Shown here: piece by piece, positions 43,107-52,605 of the stretch
How the letters are laid out: each line of letters starts with the position of its first letter
Position numbering within the stretch: the stretch's first letter is position 1
NCBI RefSeq assembly: GCF_900215465.1
Contig: NZ_OBEH01000002.1
Span: 432,937-496,936, forward strand
From: Flagellimonas pacifica
GTDB taxonomy: Bacteria; Bacteroidota; Bacteroidia; Flavobacteriales; Flavobacteriaceae
Direction of reading: 5' to 3'
DNA length: 64,000 nucleotides
The notes under the pieces: generated by a model
What the model saw: only the letters and a program-made list of their open reading frames with translations
Told to the model about the DNA's origin: nothing
Databases searched by the model: none
Made by a program: the position numbers and the translations under genes

Positions 43107-43578
43107 ATTCCTTGGATTTCTTTTTCTTCTTCTTTTTCTTCTTGACTTTGAATCTATTTTCCTGAAGTTCCAAAAAGGCTTTGTACTTATCTTCTGGAAG
43201 CCCTGCTTTAAGTTCTTCGTTTTGGCGGTCCCTTATTTTTTCAACTGCCTCTTTGATTTTTGAGCCCTCCAACTCCAAAATTTGAAGCTCTATCCGTTGT
43301 TGTACTGATTTTATCAAAGTAGTGCGAACCACAGCCTCTTCAAAAGGGTCTAGATTTATGGCTTCGGTAATTGATGGCATTTGTTCATTCACAATTTCCT
43401 CAGCCGTCAATTTTTCTGGTTCTTTAGGTGTGCTTTGGGCTTGCGGTATTGCATTTCGTTGTCTTCCATATCTACTGCCATAACCATAAGGGCTTCCATA
43501 ACCGTATTGGGCAATAAGGGAATCTGAAGCAAATATTGCAAGTAGCATAAACAAAATGATAGTCTGTATCTTCTTCAT
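43105..43578 (-). CDS. Small secreted protein with poly-lysine tail, unknown function
   Basis: A 157-residue protein with a signal peptide ending near SLIAQY. A Gly/Tyr/Arg-rich stretch follows (YGYGSPYGYGSRYGRQR), then a helical region (approximately residues 55-145), and finally an almost uninterrupted run of about nine lysines at the C-terminus. The helical middle, with EEIVNEQMPSITEAINLDPFEEAVV, resembles periplasmic Spy/CpxP-like helical proteins only loosely. The tail may bind acidic polymers or nucleic acid; this is inference. Confidence 0.7.
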   Translation of the reverse strand: MKKIQTIILFMLLAIFASDSLIAQYGYGSPYGYGSRYGRQRNAIPQAQSTPKEPEKLTAEEIVNEQMPSITEAINLDPFEEAVVRTTLIKSVQQRIELQILELEGSKIKEAVEKIRDRQNEELKAGLPEDKYKAFLELQENRFKVKKKKKKKKKSKE

Positions 43579-43677
43579 AACACTAAAAGTACAATTTCAA
43601 AATTAGAATTCATTCGTATTAACCTTCATAAAGAACTATTAAATAGCACTTTACCTAAGATAAGAAAACTCAAAACA

Positions 43678-44019
43678 TTACAACAACTTATCTATGTTTT
43701 CAGTTGGCCTCCCTATTACTGCCCTACCATTTTTAATTATAATGGGACGCTCTATTAGTTTAGGATTTTTGACCATGGCACTAACAATATCATCATCAGA
43801 TAATATTTTACCCTTGTATTTTTCCTTCCAGATTGATTCATTTTTCCGAACCAGTTCTTCGGGCGAAATCCCTAGATAGGAGACAATATCTTTTAGCTCA
43901 CTTTCCGTGGGCACATCATCCAAATACCGTACCACTTCAAACTTTGCTCCAGATTTTTCAAGATATTCTACTCCTTGCCTGGATTTGCTACACCTTGGAT
44001 TGTGATAAATTTTAATCAT
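43678..44019 (-). CDS. ArsC-family thioredoxin-fold reductase
   Basis: A 113-residue protein of the glutaredoxin-dependent arsenate reductase family. The active-site cysteine lies in HNPRCSKSRQG, and the conserved C-terminal part is LIERPIIIKNGRAVIGRP, including the Arg residues that bind the oxyanion. It could reduce arsenate, but many such single-domain proteins (YfgD/Spx-like) have no proven arsenate role. No other arsenic genes are nearby. Confidence 0.85.
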   Translation of the reverse strand: MIKIYHNPRCSKSRQGVEYLEKSGAKFEVVRYLDDVPTESELKDIVSYLGISPEELVRKNESIWKEKYKGKILSDDDIVSAMVKNPKLIERPIIIKNGRAVIGRPTENIDKLL

Positions 44020-44033
44020 AAATATTCAATTAT

Positions 44034-44072
44034 CAGTTGTCAATGTACAATAATCAATGAACAGTTGTCAAT
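44034..44072. repeat. Short direct repeat CAGTTGTCAAT
   Basis: The 11-mer occurs at 44034-44044 and 44062-44072, 28 bp apart, between the ArsC-like gene and the prfB stop. The surrounding sequence is AT-rich and partly self-complementary. It may be a remnant of an intergenic repeat. Confidence 0.3.
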
Positions 44073-44095
44073 TTTTAATTGTGTGGTTTCTAACC

Positions 44096-45191
44096 TCATT
44101 CTCCTTTCTGTCCCATCATCATCAAAAACGCTTTCAAAAACTGGTCAATTTCCCCATCCATAACAGCATCTACATTGCCTGTCTCTTCAGCAGTGCGAAC
44201 ATCTTTAACCAATTTATAAGGATGCATTACATAATTTCTGATTTGAGAACCCCATTCAATCTTCATCTTGGTAGATTCAATTTCTGCACGAGCCTCTTGT
44301 TTTTTACGAAGCTCTATTTCGTAGAGTTGAGATTTCAACATTTTCATGGCCGTGGCCCTATTATCATGTTGCGATCTTGAATCTGAACAAGAAATCTGTA
44401 TACCTGTGGGCTTGTGTACCAATTGTACCTTGGTCTCCACCTTATTTACATTTTGTCCACCGGCTCCACTGGAACGGGCGGTTGTAATTTCAATATCAGC
44501 AGGGTTTACCTCAATTTCTATGGTATCATCAACAAGAGGGTAAACATACACCGAAGCAAACGAAGTATGTCTTTTTGCATTGCTATCAAATGGAGATATT
44601 CGCACTAAGCGGTGTACGCCGTTTTCACCCTTTAACCATCCAAAAGCAAATTCGCCCTCAATTTGAAGGGTTACGGTTTTAATTCCTGCAACGTCGCCTT
44701 CTTGATAGTTAAGTTCTTTGACCTTGTAACCATTCTTTTCACTCCACATCAAATACATGCGCATGAGCATAGAGGCCCAATCACAACTTTCCGTGCCACC
44801 GGCACCAGCAGTTATTTGAAGAACGGCAGTGAGTTCATCTCCCTCTTCAGAAAGCATGTTTTTAAACTCTAGATCTTCAATGGTCAATTTGGTATTCTCA
44901 AAATGCGAGACTACTTCATCCTCAGAAATCTCTCCAGCTTGCTGAAACTCCAATAAAACCTCTAAATCACCAATTTGTGACTCGGCAGCATTGAAATTCT
45001 CAACCCACTTCTTTTTCGATTTTAACGATTGCATTTGAACTTGTGCCTTTTGGGGATCATCCCAAAAACCGGGAGCAGCAGTTCTCTCCTCTTCGTTCTC
45101 TATTTCTATAAGTTTGGCATCAATGTCAAAGATACCTCCTTAACGCACCAAGGCGCTCAATAAGATCTTTATGCTGATCTGTGTTTACCAT
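44096..45191 (-). CDS. prfB: Peptide chain release factor 2 (programmed +1 frameshift)
   Basis: The gene starts with the ATG at 45191, reads 21 codons, then meets an in-frame TGA (45128-45126). The site AGGAGGTATCTTTGAC contains the internal Shine-Dalgarno-like AGGAGG and the slippery CTT-TGA-C of the classical RF2 frameshift. A +1 shift resumes at GAC (45127) and continues to the stop at 44096, giving 364 residues, as in E. coli. The catalytic GGQ is in [14 protein letters not shown] and the stop-recognition region has the SPF-type motif ([10 protein letters not shown]). RF2 reads UGA and UAA; the shift autoregulates its level. Confidence 0.96.
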
Positions 45192-45206
45192 ACAAATTAT
45201 TTCAGG

Positions 45207-45236
45207 CAAAAATACTATTTCGGCATAGCCGGACAA
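45207..45236 (-). promoter_or_regulatory. Promoter of prfB
   Basis: On the minus strand TTG (45236-45234), 19 bp, then TATTTTTG (45214-45207) match both consensus boxes; the ATG is 15 bp downstream. Confidence 0.7.
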
Positions 45237-45273
45237 CGAAATTTATATAATTTTAGCAAGAACTCTTACAGAT

Positions 45274-47676
45274 ATGAAAAATCACCTCTATTTCTTGTTT
45301 ACGATTGTGTTGACAATCAACTTTCTAAGTGCCCAAAATTTTGATAAGACCAAGACCTATCAAAAATTCAATGGCTTTTATAATTTTTATTTTGATGATA
45401 CTACGGACAAGATTTTTTTGGAGGTAGATAACTTGAAAAAGGAATTCCTGTACGTATATTCTTTGAGCAGTGGTATTGGCAGTAATGATATAGGCTTGGA
45501 TAGGGGACAACTAGGTAATGAGCAGGTTGTTTTTTTTAAAAAAGCGGGAAACAAACTATTACTAATTCAACCCAACCTAAAATTTAGGGCGATCACTGAA
45601 AATGCGTTGGAGAGGAAATCCATAGAACAGGCTTTTGCGAAATCGATTTTGCACGGATTTAAGATAGAGGAAGAATCTAAGGGAAAGTATTTGATAGACA
45701 TTACTGAATTTTTAATGCGGGATGCTCACGGAGTATCTGCAAGATTAAAAAACACAAAGCAAGGATCATATAGTTTGGATATATCAAAGAGTGCTTTGGC
45801 CTTTGAGCGTACCAAGGCCTTTCCTAGAAATGTTGAATTTGATGTAACCCTTACTTTTAAAGGAAGTCCTGAAGGAAGTTGGATTCGCTCAGTTGTGCCA
45901 AACCCTTCATTGGTCACAGTGGCACAACACCATTCCTTTATAGAATTACCAGATGATAATTATGAAAAAAGAGAGTTTGATCCACGTTGTGGTTCCTACC
46001 CTTTCTCTTACTACGATTACGCCACACCTGTTCAAGAACCTATTTTAAAACGGTATGTAACTAGGCATCGATTGAAGAAGAAAAACGCAAATACCGAAGT
46101 GAGCGAAGCGGTTGAGCCAATTGTTTATTATCTGGACAATGGAACTCCAGAGCCCGTACGTTCAGCTTTGCTGGATGGTGGAAAATGGTGGAACCAAGCA
46201 TTTGAAGCTATTGGATATAAAGACGCCTTTCAACTAAAAATTTTACCAGACGAGGCAGACCCCATGGATGTTAGGTACAATGTCATACAATGGGTGCATC
46301 GTTCAACAAGGGGTTGGAGTTATGGAAGTAGTGTCACGGACCCTAGAACTGGTGAAATCATTAAAGGTCATGTGAGTTTGGGAAGTCTCCGAATCCGTCA
46401 AGATTTTTTGATAGCTCAAGCTTTGATGAACAAACCTTTTGCTGATCGCGACGATAATTATCAGCCCATGTTGGAAATGGCTTTGGCCAGAATCCGACAA
46501 CTTTCGGCTCACGAAATTGGGCACACTCTTGGCTTTGCTCACAATTTTGCAGCAAGCACAAATAATAGAGCATCTGTAATGGATTATCCGCATCCCCAGT
46601 TTGAATTGAAAGGGGATGTTATTGATTTTTCAAATGCTTATGATACAGGAATTGGTGATTGGGACAAGGTTACGGTGGCTTATTCCTATTCCGATTTCCC
46701 AAAGGGAACCAATGAAAAAGAAAGCCTGAACACTATTTTACAACAAGCCCAAACAGATGGTTTAAGATATATTTCTGATCAGGATGCAAGACCAAGAGGG
46801 GGAGCACATGCACTGGCACATTTATGGGATAATGGTAAAAATGCCTCTCAAGAGTTGGAGAATGTATTAAAAATCAGAAGAAAAGCTATTGACAATTTCT
46901 CTTTGGATAACATTAGAACTGGAGAACCCAATTCGGTATTGGAAGATGTGTTTGCGCCGCTCTACTTTTTCCATAGATACCAGACTGAAGGAGTTTCAAA
47001 ACTTATTGGAGGATTGGATTACAATTATGCGGTTAAAGGAGATGGACAACGTACTGTAAATTATATAAATCAGGCAACCCAGGAAAATGCGGTAAAAACC
47101 ATCCTAAAAACCTTGGATGCTTCCCAAATTGCGATTCCCAAGAAAAAGTTAGAACTTTTTCCGCCCAGAGCCATTGGTTATGGGAAATCAAGGGAATCAT
47201 TTAATGGTAGGGCCGGTGTGGCTTTTGATGCATTATCAGCTTCCGAAACTGCTGCGGACATGACCTTGGGACTTTTACTTCACCCAGAACGTGCCTCAAG
47301 ATTGATTCAGCAAAAGAGTTTAGACAAAGATCAAATGGGCTTACAACAATTGTTGGATAAATTGATAAAGAGCACTATTGAAACGAGTCATAGAGATGCC
47401 TACTTGAACGAAGCTCAACAAACCATCAATTTTAGAGTACTTTATCATATTATGAATTTGGCGGCCCATAAAGAAGTACATCCGCAGGTAAATGCAATTG
47501 CTAACGAAACCTTGAAATCACTTAAAATTTTACTTCTAAACAATGGTAGAAATCCTATTACCGCAGAAATGGTGCGAAGAATAGATGCCTTTACTAAAGC
47601 TCCAAACAATTTTAAAGTGATTCCAGTACCAAAAATCCCTGATGGCTCTCCAATTGGGATGGATTGTTTTCATTAA
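45274..47676 (+). CDS. Secreted zinc-dependent metalloprotease (DUF5117-type)
   Basis: An 800-residue exported protein with a signal peptide ending near NFLSAQ. The zinc-binding motif is HEIGHTLGFAHNF, starting at His413 (HExxHxxGxxH, metzincin-like). The long N-terminal region (about residues 25-330, with YNFYFDDTTDKIFLEV) resembles the DUF5117/DUF5118 modules that accompany this protease class in Bacteroidota. It is probably anchored or free in the periplasm or outside the cell and digests proteins; the natural substrate is unknown. Confidence 0.88.
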   Translation: MKNHLYFLFTIVLTINFLSAQNFDKTKTYQKFNGFYNFYFDDTTDKIFLEVDNLKKEFLYVYSLSSGIGSNDIGLDRGQLGNEQVVFFKKAGNKLLLIQPNLKFRAITENALERKSIEQAFAKSILHGFKIEEESKGKYLIDITEFLMRDAHGVSARLKNTKQGSYSLDISKSALAFERTKAFPRNVEFDVTLTFKGSPEGSWIRSVVPNPSLVTVAQHHSFIELPDDNYEKREFDPRCGSYPFSYYDYATPVQEPILKRYVTRHRLKKKNANTEVSEAVEPIVYYLDNGTPEPVRSALLDGGKWWNQAFEAIGYKDAFQLKILPDEADPMDVRYNVIQWVHRSTRGWSYGSSVTDPRTGEIIKGHVSLGSLRIRQDFLIAQALMNKPFADRDDNYQPMLEMALARIRQLSAHEIGHTLGFAHNFAASTNNRASVMDYPHPQFELKGDVIDFSNAYDTGIGDWDKVTVAYSYSDFPKGTNEKESLNTILQQAQTDGLRYISDQDARPRGGAHALAHLWDNGKNASQELENVLKIRRKAIDNFSLDNIRTGEPNSVLEDVFAPLYFFHRYQTEGVSKLIGGLDYNYAVKGDGQRTVNYINQATQENAVKTILKTLDASQIAIPKKKLELFPPRAIGYGKSRESFNGRAGVAFDALSASETAADMTLGLLLHPERASRLIQQKSLDKDQMGLQQLLDKLIKSTIETSHRDAYLNEAQQTINFRVLYHIMNLAAHKEVHPQVNAIANETLKSLKILLLNNGRNPITAEMVRRIDAFTKAPNNFKVIPVPKIPDGSPIGMDCFH

Positions 47677-47724
47677 GTAATGAGCAATCTGCCAATATAA
47701 CAACTCAAGCATTCAATTTGTAAG

Positions 47725-48750
47725 ATGGAAATAAATTTAATCAGTGATACTGTCACAAAGCCTACCACAGGAATGCTGGAAGCTATGATGACAGCAAAAG
47801 TAGGGGATGATGTTTTTAAGAACGACCCTAGTGTTAATGCTCTAGAAGAAAAAGTGGCCAATTACTTTGGAATGGAAGCCTCCTTATTTTTTCCTAGTGG
47901 AACCATGGCCAACCAAACTGCAATAAAACTACATACAAGTCCGGGAGAGCAATTGATTTGTGATAAATATGCCCATGTGTACAATTATGAAGGCGGTGGG
48001 GTGAGTTTTAATAGTGGGGTATCTTGCAAATTGGTTGATGGCAATAGAGGGATGATGACATCAGAACAAGTGGAAGAGGCCATAAACCCACCTGATTTTT
48101 ACCACAGTCCATTAACCTCTTTGGTTTGTATAGAAAATACAACCAATAAGGGAGGCGGTGCTTGTTGGGACTTTAATGAGCTCATAAAAATTGAAAAGAT
48201 TTGTACTGATAATGATCTTAAATATCATCTAGATGGCGCTCGCTTGTGGAACGCTCTGGTGGCGAAGCAAGAAAACCCTAAAGACTACGGAAAACTATTC
48301 GATTCAATCAGTGTTTGTTTGAGCAAGGGGCTTGGTTGCCCAGTGGGTTCAGTTTTAGCGGGCAACAAAAAGTTGATTGATGATGCTCTCCGTGTTCGTA
48401 AGGTACTTGGTGGAGGTATGCGACAATCTGGATTTCTTGCTGCAGCTGGCATTTATGCCATGAACTACCATATAGATAGATTAGCTGATGATCATAAACG
48501 AGCAAAAGAGATTGGAGAGGTTTTGATAAGGCTGGAAATCATTCAAAAAGTGGAACCCATAGAAACCAACATCATCATTTTTGAATTGGATGAAACTAAA
48601 ATGTCCTCCAATAATTTTCTAGCTAAATTAGAAGAACATAATATTTCGATTATTGGTATGGGACAGGGCAAACTTCGTATTGTTACACATTTGGATTATA
48701 CGCAAGAAATGCACTTGCACTTTTTAAAAGTGCTGAAAACTCTTGCGTAA
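47725..48750 (+). CDS. Low-specificity L-threonine aldolase
   Basis: A 341-residue fold-type I PLP enzyme. The opening NLISDTVTKPTTGMLEAM and the segment DDVFKNDPSVNALEEKVA are typical of threonine aldolases. The PLP lysine is Lys201 in CLSKGLGCPVGS, with HLDGARLWNA supplying the ring-stacking and phosphate contacts. It cleaves threonine or allo-threonine to glycine and acetaldehyde. It has 48 bp to the upstream metalloprotease gene and probably its own signals. Confidence 0.9.
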   Translation: MEINLISDTVTKPTTGMLEAMMTAKVGDDVFKNDPSVNALEEKVANYFGMEASLFFPSGTMANQTAIKLHTSPGEQLICDKYAHVYNYEGGGVSFNSGVSCKLVDGNRGMMTSEQVEEAINPPDFYHSPLTSLVCIENTTNKGGGACWDFNELIKIEKICTDNDLKYHLDGARLWNALVAKQENPKDYGKLFDSISVCLSKGLGCPVGSVLAGNKKLIDDALRVRKVLGGGMRQSGFLAAAGIYAMNYHIDRLADDHKRAKEIGEVLIRLEIIQKVEPIETNIIIFELDETKMSSNNFLAKLEEHNISIIGMGQGKLRIVTHLDYTQEMHLHFLKVLKTLA

Positions 48751-48761
48751 ACGTCATGAAC

Positions 48762-48834
48762 TGTCACCTCGAGCGCAGTCGAGAGGTTATTGACAATTTA
48801 AGGTGAATTGGTCTCGACTGCGCTCGACCTGACA
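48762..48834. repeat. Intergenic inverted repeat, REP-like (TCGAGCGCAGTCGAGA)
   Basis: TGTCA-CC-TCGAGCGCAGTCGAGA-GG (from 48762) is mirrored by CC/TCTCGACTGCGCTCGA/CC-TGACA ending at 48834. The 16-bp core is perfectly inverted, with the outer TGTCA/TGACA also pairing. It lies between convergent ltaA-like and ybaB genes and has no T-tract. A related single copy is at 62565-62585. It looks like a dispersed palindromic repeat family. Confidence 0.75.
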
Positions 48835-48841
48835 ATATCTG

Positions 48842-49168
48842 CTATTTAAACAAAGAATCCATTCCTGGAATATTTGGCATGCCCTCTTTGGCCACTGCTG
48901 CCAACTCAGTTTCGTTAACATTGGTTGCCTTTTCAATGGCTTTGTTAAGGGTCAGAACCAGATAATCCTCAAGTTGTTCCTTGTCCTGTAGAAGAGCATC
49001 ATCTACAGTTATGGATTTAATTTCCCTATTTGCGGTTATTGTCACTTTAATTTGCCCATCAGAAGAACTTTCATCAATCAAAACCGAATTCAATCGCTCT
49101 TTGGTGGCTTTAACTTTTTCCTGGGTCTCCTTCAATTTGCCCATCATTCCCATAAAATCTCCGAACAT
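48842..49168 (-). CDS. YbaB/EbfC-family nucleoid-associated protein
   Basis: A 108-residue protein matching the YbaB/EbfC DNA-binding family: a methionine/glycine-rich start ([20 protein letters not shown]), the conserved [20 protein letters not shown] and a C-terminal helix pair. Such proteins bind DNA as dimers with little sequence preference. The frame continues upstream to 49222, but the ATG at 49168 fits the family. A -7 box TACTTTTG on the minus strand lies at 49196-49203. Confidence 0.9.
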   Translation of the reverse strand: MFGDFMGMMGKLKETQEKVKATKERLNSVLIDESSSDGQIKVTITANREIKSITVDDALLQDKEQLEDYLVLTLNKAIEKATNVNETELAAVAKEGMPNIPGMDSLFK

Positions 49169-49195
49169 ATCCGTATTTATTGTGATTTTCAGGTT

Positions 49196-49203
49196 CAAAA
49201 GTA
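49196..49203 (-). promoter_or_regulatory. -7 element of the ybaB gene
   Basis: Read on the minus strand it is TACTTTTG, an exact consensus box, 27 bp before the ATG at 49168. TTTTG lies 16 bp further upstream. Confidence 0.5.
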
Positions 49204-49227
49204 ATAATTTGGCACAAATCAAAATCC

Positions 49228-51366
49228 ATGAAACTACTTGTTCTTAGAAATTGTTTTTTCATATTATGCCTTATTTTTGCAGGCTCTTGTCAAAATAGTA
49301 AAGAAAAGCCAATGCGAAATACACCTCCAATTGCCAAAAAGAATCCTCAGAAGCTCGAAAAGCACGGTGATGTTAGGGTAGATGATTACTATTGGATGAA
49401 TGATAGGGAAGACCAAGAAGTTCTAGATTATTTAAATGCGGAGAATGCTTATTACCAGGAGATGACTTTGCACACCAAAGATTTTCAAGATTCGCTTTTC
49501 CAGGAGATGAAATCACGGATAAAGGAGGATGACTCATCGGTTCCCTATAAATACAATGACTATTGGTATATTACAAAGTTTGAAATAGGTCAGGAGTATC
49601 CCATTTACCTCAGGCGTAAAAACAACATGGAATCGAAGGATGAAATGATGTTTGATTGCAATCAATTGGCTAAGGATCATGAATACTTCAAGTTAAGGGG
49701 AATTTCTATTAGTCCAGATAACACATTGGCCTCTTTTGCCACAGATACAGTTTCCAGAAGACAATATACCATTCAGGTAAAGAACTTGGAAACAGGAAAA
49801 GTATATGAGGATAAAATAGAGAACACTACAGGGAGTTCAGTTTGGGGAAATGATGGGCAGACCTTGTTCTATGCCAAGAAAGACCCCGTTACTTTGCGCT
49901 CCGATAAAATATATAGGCATACCTTGGGTACATCAGCGGAAGAGGATATCCTTGTTTTTCATGAAAAGGATTCTACTTTCAACACTTTTGTTTACAAAAC
50001 CAAATCTAGAAAGTACTTGGTTATTGGTTCTGTAAGTACCCTTACTTCAGAATATCAGATTTTGGACGCCAATAATCCAGAAGAGGATTTTAAGATGTTC
50101 TCTCCACGAGAAAGAGGAGTGGAATACTCGATTGCGCACTATAATGGTAACTTTTTTGTACTTACAAACAAAGATTCTGCTACCAACTTTAAATTAATGA
50201 AGGCAACGGATGAAAAAACCGATGCAAAGTTCTGGGAAGAGTTTATTCCACACAGAGATGATGTGCTTTTGGAGGATGTGGACATTTTTAAAGACTATTA
50301 TGTGCTTTCTGAACGTAAAAATGGATTAAACAAACTCAAGATCTCGCGTTGGGACGGCACCGATAGCTTTTATTTACCCTTTGAAAGTGAAACTTATGTA
50401 GCAGGAACTTCTGTGAATCTGGATTTTGATACTAAGGAACTGCGCTATTACTATAACGAAATGGGTGCTCCTTATGCCATTATTGACTTTAATATGGAGC
50501 AAAAAACAAAAAAAGTACTCAAGGAACTAGAGGTTTTGGGAGGCAAATTCGATAAAGCAAACTATCGCACAGAACGGTTATGGGCCACTGCCAAAGATGG
50601 AGTTAAAGTCCCTATATCTTTGGTTTATCATAAAGACACAAAGCTTGATGGTAGTAGTCCGCTGTTGCAGTATGCATATGGTTCTTATGGAAGTACGATT
50701 GACCCTTATTTCTCATCAATTAGATTAAGTTTGTTGGATAGAGGCTTTATTTATGCCATAGCCCATATTCGCGGTGGGGAATATTTAGGAAGGCCATGGT
50801 ACGAAGATGGAAAACTCCTTAAAAAGAAGAACACTTTCACAGACTTTATTGATTGTTCCAAATTCCTAATAGAAAAGAAATATACCAGCGCTGAGCATTT
50901 GTATGCTAGTGGTGGCTCTGCTGGCGGACTTTTGATGGGTGCCGTGGTCAATATGGCACCAGAACTCTACAAAGGTATTATTGCGGCCGTTCCTTTTGTG
51001 GATGTAGTTACAACAATGTTGGATGACTCCATCCCACTTACAACTGGGGAATATGACGAATGGGGGAATCCCAATGAAAAGGAATACTATCATTATATGA
51101 AATCCTACTCGCCTTACGACAATGTGGCGGCCAGGGAATATCCAAATATGTACGTTTCCACAGGTTTACATGACTCCCAAGTACAATACTGGGAACCTGC
51201 TAAATGGGTGGCGAAGCTTCGGGAGTATAAAAAGGACAATAATTTACTGTTTTTGGATACCAATATGGATGCCGGTCATGGTGGGGCTTCTGGGCGGTTT
51301 GAATCTTTAAAGGAAACTGCCAAAGAATACGCATTTATACTTGATTTGGAAGGAAAAACCCCTTAA
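49228..51366 (+). CDS. Prolyl oligopeptidase family serine peptidase (S9A), lipoprotein
   Basis: A 712-residue peptidase resembling oligopeptidase B. The signal peptide ends in IFAGSC, so Cys21 is probably lipidated. A beta-propeller fills about residues 60-430, and the alpha/beta hydrolase domain follows. The catalytic triad is visible as Ser564 (ASGGSAGG), Asp649 (GLHDSQV) and His684 (DAGHGG). It cleaves short peptides after basic residues or proline, in the periplasm or at the surface. It starts close to the divergent ybaB gene. Confidence 0.92.
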   Translation: MKLLVLRNCFFILCLIFAGSCQNSKEKPMRNTPPIAKKNPQKLEKHGDVRVDDYYWMNDREDQEVLDYLNAENAYYQEMTLHTKDFQDSLFQEMKSRIKEDDSSVPYKYNDYWYITKFEIGQEYPIYLRRKNNMESKDEMMFDCNQLAKDHEYFKLRGISISPDNTLASFATDTVSRRQYTIQVKNLETGKVYEDKIENTTGSSVWGNDGQTLFYAKKDPVTLRSDKIYRHTLGTSAEEDILVFHEKDSTFNTFVYKTKSRKYLVIGSVSTLTSEYQILDANNPEEDFKMFSPRERGVEYSIAHYNGNFFVLTNKDSATNFKLMKATDEKTDAKFWEEFIPHRDDVLLEDVDIFKDYYVLSERKNGLNKLKISRWDGTDSFYLPFESETYVAGTSVNLDFDTKELRYYYNEMGAPYAIIDFNMEQKTKKVLKELEVLGGKFDKANYRTERLWATAKDGVKVPISLVYHKDTKLDGSSPLLQYAYGSYGSTIDPYFSSIRLSLLDRGFIYAIAHIRGGEYLGRPWYEDGKLLKKKNTFTDFIDCSKFLIEKKYTSAEHLYASGGSAGGLLMGAVVNMAPELYKGIIAAVPFVDVVTTMLDDSIPLTTGEYDEWGNPNEKEYYHYMKSYSPYDNVAAREYPNMYVSTGLHDSQVQYWEPAKWVAKLREYKKDNNLLFLDTNMDAGHGGASGRFESLKETAKEYAFILDLEGKTP

Positions 51367-51378
51367 AATAAAAAGTAC

Positions 51379-51386
51379 TATTTTTG
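51379..51386 (+). promoter_or_regulatory. -7 element of the cysteine/cysteate synthase-like gene
   Basis: TATTTTTG matches TAnnTTTG, 53 bp before the ATG at 51440, just after the peptidase stop codon. Confidence 0.5.
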
Positions 51387-51439
51387 TGCCTGATAAATTG
51401 AGAAGAAATTCAAGATTTATACCTTACCTAAACCCAGTT

Positions 51440-52480
51440 ATGAGAAAACAGATAAATGCGCATAGCAATATTCTTGATTTAATTGGAAATACCCCCCTAG
51501 TAAAGCTTAACAAAATAGCCGAACCCCTTACTGGAAACTTTTATGCCAAGGTTGAAGCATTTAACCCTGGACATTCATCTAAGGATAGGATTGCGGCATA
51601 TATCATTGAAGAAGCAGAGCGAAAAGGTATTCTAAAACCTGGTGGAACCATTATTGAGACTACTTCCGGTAATACTGGCTTCAGTTTAGCTATGGTAAGC
51701 ATTGTAAAAGGATATAAATGTATTTTGGCGGTTAGTTCAAAATCATCACCAGATAAAATAGACATGCTACGTTCTATGGGTGCAAAGGTATATGTATGCC
51801 CAGCCCATGTAAGTGCAGATGACCCTAGGTCATACTATGAGGTAGCCAAGCGTTTGCACAAAGAAACCAAGGATTCAATTTATATCAACCAATATTTCAA
51901 CGAATTGAATATTGAGGCACACTACCATACTACTGGTCGTGAGATATGGGAACAGACCAATGGTGCAATTACCCATTTGGTAGCTTGTAGTGGTACTGGT
52001 GGAACTATTTCAGGTATTGCAAGATATTTAAAAGAGCAAAACCCTAATGTAAAAGTATTGGGAGTTGATGCTTACGGTTCTGTTCTAAAAAAATACCATG
52101 AAACTGGTGAATTTGACCATAATGAGGTATATCCGTATCGAATTGAAGGATTGGGGAAAAACCTAATTCCTGATGCTACGGATTTTAATTCTATTGACCG
52201 TTATGTGAAAGTAACGGATGGGGAAAGCGCACATATGGCAAGAAAAATAGCCTTGACCGAAGGTATGTTTGTAGGCTATACCTGCGGAGCCGCAATGCAG
52301 GCCCTATTTCAATTGAATACTGAGGGGGAATTTTCTGAAGACAGCAATGTTGTGGTTATCTTTCCTGATCATGGATCTAGGTACATGAGCAAGGTTTACA
52401 GCAATGAATGGATGGAAAACCAAGGTTTTTTCGATATTCAGAACGCTGAAACACCAGAAAAAATAGAATATATTAAGTAA
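51440..52480 (+). CDS. Cysteine synthase / cystathionine beta-synthase family PLP enzyme, candidate cysteate synthase
   Basis: A 346-residue fold-type II PLP enzyme. The cofactor lysine is Lys48 in [12 protein letters not shown], the substrate loop is [12 protein letters not shown], and the phosphate-binding loop is [11 protein letters not shown]. It is related to O-acetylserine sulfhydrylase and cystathionine beta-synthase, but lacks the CBS regulatory domains. The next gene is an alpha-oxoamine synthase and a GNAT acyltransferase is nearby, as in sulfonolipid (capnine) loci, where such an enzyme makes L-cysteate. I chose the ATG at 51440; the frame extends into the peptidase gene but those residues are not family-like. 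Plain cysteine or cystathionine synthesis is the main alternative. Confidence 0.8.
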   Translation: MRKQINAHSNILDLIGNTPLVKLNKIAEPLTGNFYAKVEAFNPGHSSKDRIAAYIIEEAERKGILKPGGTIIETTSGNTGFSLAMVSIVKGYKCILAVSSKSSPDKIDMLRSMGAKVYVCPAHVSADDPRSYYEVAKRLHKETKDSIYINQYFNELNIEAHYHTTGREIWEQTNGAITHLVACSGTGGTISGIARYLKEQNPNVKVLGVDAYGSVLKKYHETGEFDHNEVYPYRIEGLGKNLIPDATDFNSIDRYVKVTDGESAHMARKIALTEGMFVGYTCGAAMQALFQLNTEGEFSEDSNVVVIFPDHGSRYMSKVYSNEWMENQGFFDIQNAETPEKIEYIK

Positions 52481-52505
52481 ATTACTAACTCATCTTATAT
52501 ATCAG

Positions 52506-52536
52506 AACGACAATGATTTGCATTGTCGTTTTTTTA
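52506..52536 (+). terminator. Intrinsic terminator after the cysteate synthase-like gene
   Basis: AACGACAATG - ATTTG - CATTGTCGTT is a perfect 10-bp stem followed by a T-tract, so this gene and the next are separate transcripts. Confidence 0.92.
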
Positions 52537-52574
52537 TATAGGAATATTAGTTATGTGAGCTTGGCAAAAATATA

Positions 52575-52582
52575 TATTTTTG
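52575..52582 (+). promoter_or_regulatory. -7 element of the alpha-oxoamine synthase gene
   Basis: TATTTTTG matches TAnnTTTG, 23 bp before the ATG at 52606. Confidence 0.5.
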
Positions 52583-52605
52583 CAGTTGAATCAATTTTAA
52601 GGTAG

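Noticed and set aside
43678..44019. An arsenic-resistance operon
   Set aside because: Only a single ArsC-like gene is present, with no ArsR, ArsB or Acr3 gene nearby.
44096..45191. prfB as a pseudogene because of the in-frame TGA at codon 22
   Set aside because: The TGA sits in the classical RF2 frameshift site and the reading frame continues intact after a +1 shift.
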